From an uncultured Acetatifactor sp. (GTDB lineage: Bacteria; Bacillota; Clostridia; Lachnospirales; Lachnospiraceae), in the NCBI GenBank assembly GCA_947625475.1, contig CANQOL010000024.1, positions 1 to 48,189 of the forward strand: a stretch of 48,189 nt of DNA. The letters run 5' to 3'. Numbering within the stretch: the first letter of the stretch is position 1; each line of letters opens with the position of its first letter. Position numbers and translations under genes: made by a program. Of the stretch, positions 1 to 7,290 are shown piece after piece. The notes under the pieces were generated by a model. That model was given only the letters and a program-made list of their open reading frames with translations, was not told the origin of the DNA and did no database searches.

Positions 1-2510
1 TAAAGCTGCACCCGGCTCTGGATCACCTTCGCCGTCTCCTGGGCGGTTTTCTGGCCGTCAAAGTATGCCTGGGCTTCCTCGCCGATGATGGCGCTCACCG
101 TCTCGTCCCTGCCAAACACCACCCGTCCGGACAAAATAGCCGCCCGGACGGCCTGCACCTGCTGGTCCGTGGCCGCGTAAATATCCCCGGAAAAACCGGG
201 ATCGTTCCAGGAAACCTTGGGCTCCTCTATGGGCTCCCCCTTTTCGTCCCTCACAGGCTCCCCGTTTTCGTCCAGGACATAGGTTTTCTCCATGGCTGCC
301 GCCAGCATCTCTTCCAGCATATCCCTGCGGCTGGGGAAGCCTGAGGTGCCTGCTGCCCCCGGCTTTTCATAGCGGAGCACATACTCCAGGAAAGCCCAGG
401 CCCCCTCCTTGTGGCGGGAGGTGCTCACCATGGCGTACAGGCTTCCGGCCCGGAGCATATTTCCTCTCTCCCCGTCCCCGGTGGGATAGCCGATGAGGGT
501 GACCGGCTCCCCGAACACCTGACAGTACATCTGATACTCCGTCAGGCCGCTCAGGTAGAGATCCTGCAGCAAAACATTTCCCTCCTGCACCTCCCGGAGA
601 AGACTAAAGTCCTCATCATAGGCATAGGACTGGGAGAAGCGGTCCGTAAACTCCAGAAGCCGGATAAATTCCGGGCTGTCAAACCGACACTCCCCGGCGG
701 CATAGTCGATGTACGTATCGCTCCCGTAGCTGACCAGGGTCTTTAGAATATAACTCTTGCTGGTAAAGGGGATCACCTGGGCCTGGGGATACTGATCCGA
801 CAGCTCCATCACGTCCTCTATGGTCCACCCGTCCCGCTCACCCACCTGAGAGGTGCGGCCCATCAGGGTATTCAGGGTAAAATACTTGGGAATGGCGATG
901 AGCTTTCCGTCCAAAGTACAGCCCTCCAGCACATTTTCCAGGAAATCCTCCCGCTTCAGGGCAGTGCTGGCCTCCAGATAGGGAGACAGATCCTCCAGCA
1001 CTCCCTTGGAGGCGTAGCTTCCCAGCCCTGCCACATAGCTGAGCTCCAGGATATCCGGCCCCTTCCCGCTGGCGAGCTCGTTGTTCATGGCTGTCTGGGC
1101 ATCCGAGTAGACAGTCTCCGTCCAGGGAGCCGACTCATCGATATAGGGGCGGATCACAACCCGATACTTCTCATTTGTCCGGTTGAAGCCTGCCGCCAGC
1201 CTCTGGAGGGCGGAGTCCGAGCCGTAGTAGGCGCCGATCACAATTTCCTCCCGCTGGGGGACCTGGGATGCCTGGGTCAGGGTCAGATACACCAGGCTGC
1301 GCTCACGGCTCTCCCCGTCCCTGGTGTAGACAAAAATCCGCCCGTCCTCCAGTCCCTGGACAAACCGGACGGTCTCCCCCGACACATAAACGTCTGTCCA
1401 CTTTAAAAGCTCTCTGGCGCTCTCCGTCTCCGGGTCATACTCTATAAGGCCGCTGCCTGTGCCGATCAGAAAGCCTCTTTCGCAGGAGGGCCGGAATATC
1501 CCTGTGGAAAGGCATCTCACATCCCCCAGCCCTCCCCTAGGCTCCGCCGTAAAATCCGGATCCGGGGAGAGCTCCTGAAACAGCAGTCCCTCATCCGGCC
1601 GGGAGATGTCCCAGTAGGACAGATAGACCCTTCCCTCCCTGGACAGGGCCAGATCCCCCGCCTGGAGAGAGCCGTCGGCCACGGCCAGAATTACCGCCTC
1701 CGTCAGCCCGTCCCCTTCCCCAAGGGAGTTCTCCCTGGCAGAAACGTTTTCTCCGGCAGAAGAACCCTCATTCGGCAGGGAATCCGATTTTTCTCCTGGG
1801 AGAACCGTGCGCAAAAGGCTTCCGTCCTCCCCGGAAAAAATCCGCACCAAGGAGCCGTAGTTCCCATAAACGGTTCCCTCCGGCCCCGCCAGGGCCTGCC
1901 GGATCCGGCTGCTCTGCCCATCCCCGCCGACGGCCTCTGTAATATCCCTGCGAAACACCGGGGTGCCCTCCCGGTCATAGCGGCACAAAAAACGGCGGAT
2001 GGTCTCCCCGTCCTCCCCCACATATCCCAAAAAGCACACATAGCCCCCCTCCGGGTAGGAGCAGACTGCCTCCACCGCGGCCTGACAGCCCTCCAGAGGC
2101 TCCATGGCCAGGGCGATCTGTTCCTCCGCCCCCTCCTGCCCCAGGGCTTTCTGCCAGAGAAGAACCTTTCCCTCTTCCTCCTGCCCAAGCAGGCACCAGG
2201 CTTTGTCCCCTGCCGGCGAAAAATTCAGCTCGCCCCCCTGCTCCGGGAGGGCGGCCGTCTGAAACTCCGGCACATACACGAAATCCTCCGATCCCTGCCC
2301 GCCAGCCTCCCCTGGGGCCTCCTTTTCCTCCCGGCCTGCTGCGCCGCCTCCGGCGTCCTCTCCGCCGCAGCCCGTCAGACACCCGGCCAGCACCGCCAGG
2401 GCCGCCACCGCCGCCAGGGCAGTCTTCCTCAAACAGATTCTTCTTCCCCCAAGAGCCGTTCTTCCCCCAAGGGCTGCCACCGCCCTCATTCCGATTCCCT
2501 GTTTTTCCAT
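1..2510 (-). CDS. Lipoprotein with repeat-rich N-terminal half and C-terminal solute-binding domain (partial)
   Basis: The frame is open from an ATG at 2510, 10 nt after an AGGAGG, to the left edge, so the C-terminus is missing (at least 836 codons seen). The N-terminus has an Arg-rich stretch, an Ala/Leu core and two overlapping lipoboxes (LAGC at C44, LTGC at C48), which predicts a membrane-anchored lipoprotein on the outer face. Residues ~75-410 show repeated short strands and turns such as GxVY/GRVYLS/GLIEYD, which suggests a beta-propeller-like sensor region (inference). From about residue 420 the sequence (REEIVIGAYYGSDSALQRL, later KGPDILEL and a HKEGAWAFLEYV helix) reads as a family-1 extracellular solute-binding protein. 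It lies downstream of a two-component system and an anchored protein. It may feed ligand information to the kinase or serve a transporter beyond the edge. Fold of the N-terminal half is uncertain. Confidence 0.8.
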   Translation of the reverse strand, partial: MEKQGIGMRAVAALGGRTALGGRRICLRKTALAAVAALAVLAGCLTGCGGEDAGGGAAGREEKEAPGEAGGQGSEDFVYVPEFQTAALPEQGGELNFSPAGDKAWCLLGQEEEGKVLLWQKALGQEGAEEQIALAMEPLEGCQAAVEAVCSYPEGGYVCFLGYVGEDGETIRRFLCRYDREGTPVFRRDITEAVGGDGQSSRIRQALAGPEGTVYGNYGSLVRIFSGEDGSLLRTVLPGEKSDSLPNEGSSAGENVSARENSLGEGDGLTEAVILAVADGSLQAGDLALSREGRVYLSYWDISRPDEGLLFQELSPDPDFTAEPRGGLGDVRCLSTGIFRPSCERGFLIGTGSGLIEYDPETESARELLKWTDVYVSGETVRFVQGLEDGRIFVYTRDGESRERSLVYLTLTQASQVPQREEIVIGAYYGSDSALQRLAAGFNRTNEKYRVVIRPYIDESAPWTETVYSDAQTAMNNELASGKGPDILELSYVAGLGSYASKGVLEDLSPYLEASTALKREDFLENVLEGCTLDGKLIAIPKYFTLNTLMGRTSQVGERDGWTIEDVMELSDQYPQAQVIPFTSKSYILKTLVSYGSDTYIDYAAGECRFDSPEFIRLLEFTDRFSQSYAYDEDFSLLREVQEGNVLLQDLYLSGLTEYQMYCQVFGEPVTLIGYPTGDGERGNMLRAGSLYAMVSTSRHKEGAWAFLEYVLRYEKPGAAGTSGFPSRRDMLEEMLAAAMEKTYVLDENGEPVRDEKGEPIEEPKVSWNDPGFSGDIYAATDQQVQAVRAAILSGRVVFGRDETVSAIIGEEAQAYFDGQKTAQETAKVIQSRVQL

Positions 2511-2610
2511 CTTCACGCATCCTCCTGTCGAATTCTCAATTTTCCTGCTGGTATCATCCTATCAGAGGAATGCGTTCTACTTTCGGAAAAGCTGTGTGAT
2601 ACTTGTAAAA

Positions 2611-3522
2611 TCAGTCCCTCTCTGTCACGGACAGACAAAAGATAACCGTCTCATAGCTGGTGGGGGCGGCTTCTCCCACTGCCGCCTGGGCTGCGGCGGG
2701 GCTTCTTCTCTCCCCCTTCTCGTCGTAGACAACCGTGGAGGCGTAGGCACGGTCCGCCGCCACCATCACCTCCAGGGAGCACCCCGGAACCGGCGCGGAA
2801 AGCTGCCCGAAGGTGACCGGCCCGGGAAGCTGCCCGGAGGCGTCATCCTGCTGTACCATCCATACTGCCCTCTCCCAGTCAATCTCCAGCCCGGCCTCCC
2901 CGGCAAAGCTCTCCAGAATATTCTTCACATCCCACTCTGCCCGGGTATTGTACAGGGTCACATTCCCGCCCCACACATCCCCGGTCACCGCGTTCAGGGC
3001 CAGAGTCGCTTCCCAGCCGGAGGCGTAAATGCGGAGCGTCCAGAAGCTGTAGTAGGGCTCCGGCATGCGCCCGTCCTCCTCCGGCGGCTCTCCCACGCTG
3101 AGCATGGCGCTGGTCAAAAGCTTTTCTTCCTCCCATACATCCGCCAAGAGTCCCATGCGCTCCAGCCAGCTCCTGCCCGCCTCGATGGCTTCCTCCATGG
3201 AAAGCTGGCCCTCCACCGGATCGTGGAGGATCTCCGCCGGGGCCGTCTCCCAGTAGCGCACCGCATCCTCCATCTGGTTTAAGGTAAGGAGCGGCTCCGG
3301 CTCCTGAACCGTCTCCCGGGCCTTGCGGGCCTCTGCCTCCGTCTGCCACTCCCGCACCGGCGCGGGGACCTCTAGGATGCCGCTCTGCCCCAAAAGCCTG
3401 TCCACCCGGGCCTGCAGCAGCGCCCTCATGCCTGCCATGATCCCCGCAATCAGAGTCCCCGCCAGCGCCAGGGTGAACACAGTATATGCGATTCTCCCGC
3501 CCAAGGACGTTTTCCCCTTCAC
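2611..3522 (-). CDS. Membrane-anchored protein of unknown function, linked to a sensor kinase
   Basis: 303 residues. I do not recognise the family. The start is a GTG that overlaps the kinase stop codon by 4 nt (GTGA), indicating translational coupling. One N-terminal membrane segment (about residues 10-32) follows a short positively charged cytoplasmic tail. The remainder (~270 residues) should be outside the cell. It contains a segment LALNAVTGDVWGGNV resembling the 'xLDAxTGxV' strand of PepSY-like domains, so a PepSY/YycI-like regulatory role for the adjacent kinase is possible but unproven. The gene sits between the kinase and the solute-binding lipoprotein, all in one orientation. About 100 nt separates it from the lipoprotein gene. 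Confidence 0.7.
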   Translation of the reverse strand: MKGKTSLGGRIAYTVFTLALAGTLIAGIMAGMRALLQARVDRLLGQSGILEVPAPVREWQTEAEARKARETVQEPEPLLTLNQMEDAVRYWETAPAEILHDPVEGQLSMEEAIEAGRSWLERMGLLADVWEEEKLLTSAMLSVGEPPEEDGRMPEPYYSFWTLRIYASGWEATLALNAVTGDVWGGNVTLYNTRAEWDVKNILESFAGEAGLEIDWERAVWMVQQDDASGQLPGPVTFGQLSAPVPGCSLEVMVAADRAYASTVVYDEKGERRSPAAAQAAVGEAAPTSYETVIFCLSVTERD

Positions 3523-5054
3523 GAATCCTTCCCTCCCGGGTATGTACCCATTTCTTCCTCCAAGGATATCTCTTCCTCCAAGGATATTTTTTCTTCCAAG
3601 GACATTCCTTCCTCCAAGGATATTTTTTCATCCAAGGACATCTCTTCCTCCAAGGATATTCCTTCCTCCAAGGACATTTCTTCCTCCAACACTGCCGGGA
3701 ACTGGAGCCACACGCAGGTTCCGGTCCTCCCGTCGCTCTCTATGTGCAGCTGGGCCCCGTGGATCCGGGCAATCCGCTCCACCAGCGCCAGCCCCAGTCC
3801 GGCTCCGTGGCGCTTCCTGGATCTGGACTTGTCCACCATGTAGAAGGCCTCCGTGATCCGGGAGAGCTCCGCCGGCGGGATTCCCCGGCCGTCGTCCTCC
3901 ACACAGATCCGGCAGCCTTCCTCCTGCCAAAGGCCCCGGATCCAAATATGCTTCGCCTCCCCGTGGATGGCGTTGTCTGCCAGATTCAATATCATGGACT
4001 GGAACAGATCGTACTCCGCCTCCAGCCAGCCCTCCCCCGGGGATATTTCCAGGGCGACCCCGCTCTTTTCGCACAGGGGCGCGAGCACCGGCCGTAGATG
4101 CTCAAAAATTTCCTGCAGGGAAAACACCTCCAAAACAAAGTCCTGCTTCTCCATGACAAACAGATCCATCAGCTTCAGGGACAGGGCCTCCAGGCGCATG
4201 CCCTCCCGCACAATGTAGGAGGCGGCGCTTTTTACTTCCTCCGGGGGAAGATCCCTCTGGCAGAGCATATCCGCATAGCCGATCACAGAGGTCAGGGGCG
4301 TCTTCAGCTCATGGGCAAAATTGGCCGCAAATTCCTCCTTCTGCCTGGCGTTCTGGGACAGCTCCTCCACCTTCTCCTGGACCTTGCCCGCCATCCGGTT
4401 AAAGTCCGCGGCCAGCTCCCCCAGCTCGTCCCGGCCTCCCATGCGGATCCTCTCTCCGTAGTTCCCCTCCGCAATCCGTCTGGCCGCCCCGCTCACCTTT
4501 CTGACCGGGCGCACCAGCAGTCCTGTCAAAAAGAGGGTCAGCAGAAGCCCCGCTCCCATGGTCAGCAGAAAGATTCTCTGAAAATAGGCGATCAGGCTCT
4601 CCTGGGTCTGCACCGCCCCGGAGATATCCCGCTGGGTCACCAGGTAGGCTCCCTGCTCCCCCTGGGCCACCCGTCCCTGGACCACAATCCGGCCGCCCCG
4701 GGGGCCGGCCTCCAGCTGCCAGCGGGCCTGATCCTGCCCTGCGCTCTCCCGCCGCAGCTCCCAGCTCTCCGTCAGGCTGGAGGCGATCAGGGCTCCGTCC
4801 TCCCCGTACAGGGCGGCGGGCACGGAAAAATATCCCGTCAGGTCCCCTATCTGGTCCCCGGAGAGAAGATCCGGCTGCCAGTAAAACAGGGACTGGAGTA
4901 TGTATTTGTTGTACTGGAATTCCTGGAGGGCCAGCTCCCGCTCCTTTTGGACGGCATTCTCATAGGCGTGGTTCAGCAGCAGATAGCCGGTGGCCTGGGA
5001 GGTGATGCCGAAGATCAGCACAAAGCAGAGGAAAAATTTATGGGCCAGTCTCAT
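3519..5054 (-). CDS. Sensor histidine kinase with C-terminal hexapeptide-repeat tail
   Basis: 511 residues. It has a membrane segment near residues 7-27, an extracytoplasmic sensor of about 140 residues, and a second membrane segment near 165-187. A HAMP linker follows (VRPVRKVSGAARRIAEGNYG), then the phosphoacceptor helix with H-box FAHELKTPLT and an ATPase domain with N-box NLADNAIHG, G1 DDGRGIP and G2 GAGLGLAL. All catalytic motifs look intact. Unusually the ATPase domain is followed by eight tandem hexapeptides of the type SLEEEM/SLEEGI (residues 456-503) and then TYPGGKDS. Downstream partner of the regulator at 5070-5735 (15-nt gap), preceded by GGAGATAAACC-ATG. The signal sensed is unknown. 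Confidence 0.93.
   Translation of the reverse strand: MRLAHKFFLCFVLIFGITSQATGYLLLNHAYENAVQKERELALQEFQYNKYILQSLFYWQPDLLSGDQIGDLTGYFSVPAALYGEDGALIASSLTESWELRRESAGQDQARWQLEAGPRGGRIVVQGRVAQGEQGAYLVTQRDISGAVQTQESLIAYFQRIFLLTMGAGLLLTLFLTGLLVRPVRKVSGAARRIAEGNYGERIRMGGRDELGELAADFNRMAGKVQEKVEELSQNARQKEEFAANFAHELKTPLTSVIGYADMLCQRDLPPEEVKSAASYIVREGMRLEALSLKLMDLFVMEKQDFVLEVFSLQEIFEHLRPVLAPLCEKSGVALEISPGEGWLEAEYDLFQSMILNLADNAIHGEAKHIWIRGLWQEEGCRICVEDDGRGIPPAELSRITEAFYMVDKSRSRKRHGAGLGLALVERIARIHGAQLHIESDGRTGTCVWLQFPAVLEEEMSLEEGISLEEEMSLDEKISLEEGMSLEEKISLEEEISLEEEMGTYPGGKDS
3546..3689 (-). repeat. Eight 18-bp tandem repeats inside the kinase gene
   Basis: Eight consecutive in-frame 18-bp units read on the minus strand as LEEEMS, LEEGIS, LEEEMS, LDEKIS, LEEGMS, LEEKIS, LEEEIS, LEEEMG. 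The consensus on the plus strand is close to AAGGATATCTCTTCCTCC, with scattered substitutions. The unit length is a multiple of three, so copy-number changes would keep the frame. The encoded tail is highly acidic with Leu/Ile/Met at fixed spacing, likely helical. It lies after the last conserved kinase motif. Confidence 0.95.
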
Positions 5055-5069
5055 GGTTTATCTCCATTC

Positions 5070-5735
5070 CTATTTTTCAGTCTTTTCCTCCAGCCGGTAG
5101 CCGATGCGGAACACGGTCCTGATCCTGTCCTCCCAGCCCAGCTTCCTTCTCAGGCGCTGGATGTGGGAATCCAGGGTCCTGGTATCTCCCATATAGATCT
5201 CCCCCCACACCTTCTCGTAGAGCCGCTCCCGGGCAAGGGCCACGTTTTTGTTCCGGATCAGCTCCGCCAGCAGATCAAACTCCTTCACCGTCAGCTCCAC
5301 CGGATTTCCCCCCTGGAGCACGGTCCGGGAATCCATATCCAGCACCACATCCTGGAAGCAGAGCCTTTGATTATTGCGGCCGGTCCTGCGCAGCACCGCC
5401 TCCACTCTGGCGGTGAGCTCCCCGATCTGGAAGGGCTTCACAATATAGTCGTCCGCCCCGGCCCGCAGGCCCCGGATCCGGTCCTCCGTGGCTCCCCTGG
5501 CCGTCAGGAAAATCACGGGGGTCCCATAGGGCCTGGCGTACTCCAAAAGCTCATAGCCGTCGATCCCGGGCAGCATAATGTCCAGGAGCAGCAGGTCGAA
5601 GACCTCCTGCTCCAGACAGTCCGCTCCCTCCCGGCCGTCGTAGGCGCATCTGCAGTGATAGCCCTCCGCGGTTAAATTGATCCGGATCAGGTTGGCAATG
5701 GACTCGTCGTCCTCTACGATCAGTATCTTTTGCAT
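5070..5735 (-). CDS. OmpR-family response regulator
   Basis: 221 residues. The receiver domain (1-120) has the acidic pocket VEDDES, the phosphoacceptor Asp in LLLDIMLPGIDGYELL, the conserved Thr in FLTARG and Lys in VKPFQ. The C-terminal winged helix (about 125-218) carries VELTVKEFDLLAELI and the DNA-recognition region TRTLDSHIQRLRRKLG, typical of OmpR/PhoB regulators. AGGAGG lies 10 nt before the ATG. It heads the module 5735-1 and presumably is phosphorylated by the kinase immediately downstream. It occupies the position after spoIVB that spo0A holds in most clostridia, but it is not Spo0A: there is no Spo0A-type effector domain. Confidence 0.95.
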   Translation of the reverse strand: MQKILIVEDDESIANLIRINLTAEGYHCRCAYDGREGADCLEQEVFDLLLLDIMLPGIDGYELLEYARPYGTPVIFLTARGATEDRIRGLRAGADDYIVKPFQIGELTARVEAVLRRTGRNNQRLCFQDVVLDMDSRTVLQGGNPVELTVKEFDLLAELIRNKNVALARERLYEKVWGEIYMGDTRTLDSHIQRLRRKLGWEDRIRTVFRIGYRLEEKTEK

Positions 5736-5800
5736 GTAAGGGGATCCTCCTGTGGGGTAGGGATGGTTTTTGGCTTTTGTTTTTGGTGATTGATATTGTT

Positions 5801-5809
5801 ATTGTAGCA
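5801..5809 (-). promoter_or_regulatory. Extended -10 promoter for the sensory module
   Basis: On the minus strand TGC-TACAAT forms an extended -10 (TGn + TACAAT) in the 114-nt AT-rich gap between spoIVB and the response regulator. No good -35 is visible at 16-18 nt upstream, as is common for extended -10 promoters. Position fits transcription of the regulator-kinase-anchored protein-lipoprotein group. Confidence 0.5.
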
Positions 5810-5849
5810 TGGAGTTGTGGAAAAGTTGTGTATTTTTTTTGCACCGGCC

Positions 5850-7211
5850 TCAATGCTCGAGCATGTTTTCAATAAAAATCCCATACCCTTTCGTGCTGTC
5901 CTGGACCAGGACGTGGGTGACGGCGCCGATGAAGCGGTTGTTCTGGATGATGGGAGCGCCGCTCATGCCCTGGATGATGCCGCCGGTGAGAGACAGAAGG
6001 GTGTCGTCGGTGATCCTCAGCTCAATGCCGCGGTTCACATTGTCATGATCCAGGTGGATGTCGGTGATCTCCACATTGTAGTAGTCTGTCTCACCGTCTA
6101 TGGTGCACAGGATCTGGGCCGGGCCCAGGGTGATCTCCTGTTTTAAGGCGATGGGCAGCGGATCCCGGGCCGCCAGCTCCAGGGCCTTTTCATTGCAGTC
6201 CCCGAAGATTCCCTGGACGCTGTTGTCGGTGATCTCTCCCAGCACCCGGTCGCTGTTGTAGACGATCATGCCCGTCATCTCCCCCGGATCCCCGTTCTCC
6301 CCCTTTTTGATGGAGATAATCTCCGTCTGGTAGAGTGTACCGTCCTCCATCTCCATGAGCGTGCTGGTATCCACGTCGTTGATGCCGTGGCCCAGGGCCC
6401 CGAAGTGGCCCTCCCGGTCGATGTAAGTCATGGTGCCGACCCCCTGGGCGTCGTCCCTGATCCAGATTCCCAGCTTGTAATCCCCCGCCTGATCCTTCTC
6501 GGGCCTCACCCTCACCTCCATCTGCTGATCCTGGCGCTTCACGGTCAGGAGCATCTCCCTGCCGCCGCTTTGATCCACAAGACGGATAAACTGCTCCCTG
6601 CTGGTGACGGTCACATGGTCCGCCTCAAGAATGTAATCACCCGACCTGAGCACATACTTTGCGGGGGAGTACTGGATACCGTCCTCCCCCACGAACTCCC
6701 CCGTCCCGATCACCAGCACCCCCTGGGCCTTCACATAGATACCCACCGGGACGCCCACCGGGATCAGCTCCTGGTCCTCCACCACCTTAATTCCCACCTG
6801 CTTAAAGGGCAGGAACCCAAAGAGCTTTACGCTCATCTGGTAGCCCTCCTGGCTGCCCGCCCTGAGGGTCACCTCCCTGGCCAGGTCGATGGTCACAGCC
6901 CCCTTGGGAATATTGGAGTCCCCCTGGCCGCTGACCGCCGCCACCTCGCCGGTCAGGGGCACCTTCAGGTCCAGCGTCTGGGCCGCTCCCGCCCGGATGC
7001 GCAGCACCGACGGCACCTGATCGTACAGATGCAGATATCCCATGGTGCCCAGCGTCATGCTTCCACAAAGCAAGGCCGCGCACAGACACCATCTGTAAAT
7101 GCGCAGCCTTCTCCTTTTCTGCTTCCAGCGCTCCAGGAAAATGACCATCTCTCTCCCGGAGTCGCGCAGTATCCTGCTCTTTTCTTCGTTCTTCCTGCCC
7201 ATGCCGCTCAC
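5850..7211 (-). CDS. spoIVB: SpoIVB serine peptidase (S55 family)
   Basis: 453 residues. This forespore-made protease crosses into the intermembrane space and cleaves SpoIVFA, freeing SpoIVFB to activate sigma-K. A short basic cytoplasmic segment precedes one membrane span (about 40-60). A PDZ domain lies near 150-235. The peptidase domain has His275 in GALGHGIND, Ser417 in IQGMSGAP and Asp402 in RITDDT, placed 15 residues before the Ser as in the Bacillus enzyme, so the triad is complete. The GTG at 7211 is chosen because GGGAAGG lies 5 nt upstream; an ATG at 7202 is an alternative. It is the last gene of the asp23-to-spoIVB block. A sigma-G-like promoter lies just upstream. Confidence 0.96.
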   Translation of the reverse strand: MSGMGRKNEEKSRILRDSGREMVIFLERWKQKRRRLRIYRWCLCAALLCGSMTLGTMGYLHLYDQVPSVLRIRAGAAQTLDLKVPLTGEVAAVSGQGDSNIPKGAVTIDLAREVTLRAGSQEGYQMSVKLFGFLPFKQVGIKVVEDQELIPVGVPVGIYVKAQGVLVIGTGEFVGEDGIQYSPAKYVLRSGDYILEADHVTVTSREQFIRLVDQSGGREMLLTVKRQDQQMEVRVRPEKDQAGDYKLGIWIRDDAQGVGTMTYIDREGHFGALGHGINDVDTSTLMEMEDGTLYQTEIISIKKGENGDPGEMTGMIVYNSDRVLGEITDNSVQGIFGDCNEKALELAARDPLPIALKQEITLGPAQILCTIDGETDYYNVEITDIHLDHDNVNRGIELRITDDTLLSLTGGIIQGMSGAPIIQNNRFIGAVTHVLVQDSTKGYGIFIENMLEH

Positions 7212-7260
7212 ACTCGCCTTCCCGCCCGTCTTTTTTCGCCTGCCGCGATACGACCGGTAT

Positions 7261-7290
7261 TAGTATGTGTGGCTTTGCGGATCTTATACG
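7261..7290 (-). promoter_or_regulatory. Sigma-G/F-like promoter of spoIVB
   Basis: On the minus strand the -10 element is CATACTA (7261-7267), identical to the sigma-G/sigma-F consensus. A 17-nt spacer separates it from CGTATA (7285-7290), which matches four of six positions of the sigma-G -35 consensus TGMATA. The -35 overlaps the recN stop codon. B. subtilis spoIVB is known to be transcribed by forespore sigma factors, so position and sequence agree. Confidence 0.75.

Noticed and set aside
3546..3689. Short tandem repeats as a CRISPR array
   Set aside because: Units are contiguous 18-bp repeats with no spacers and lie within a coding frame.
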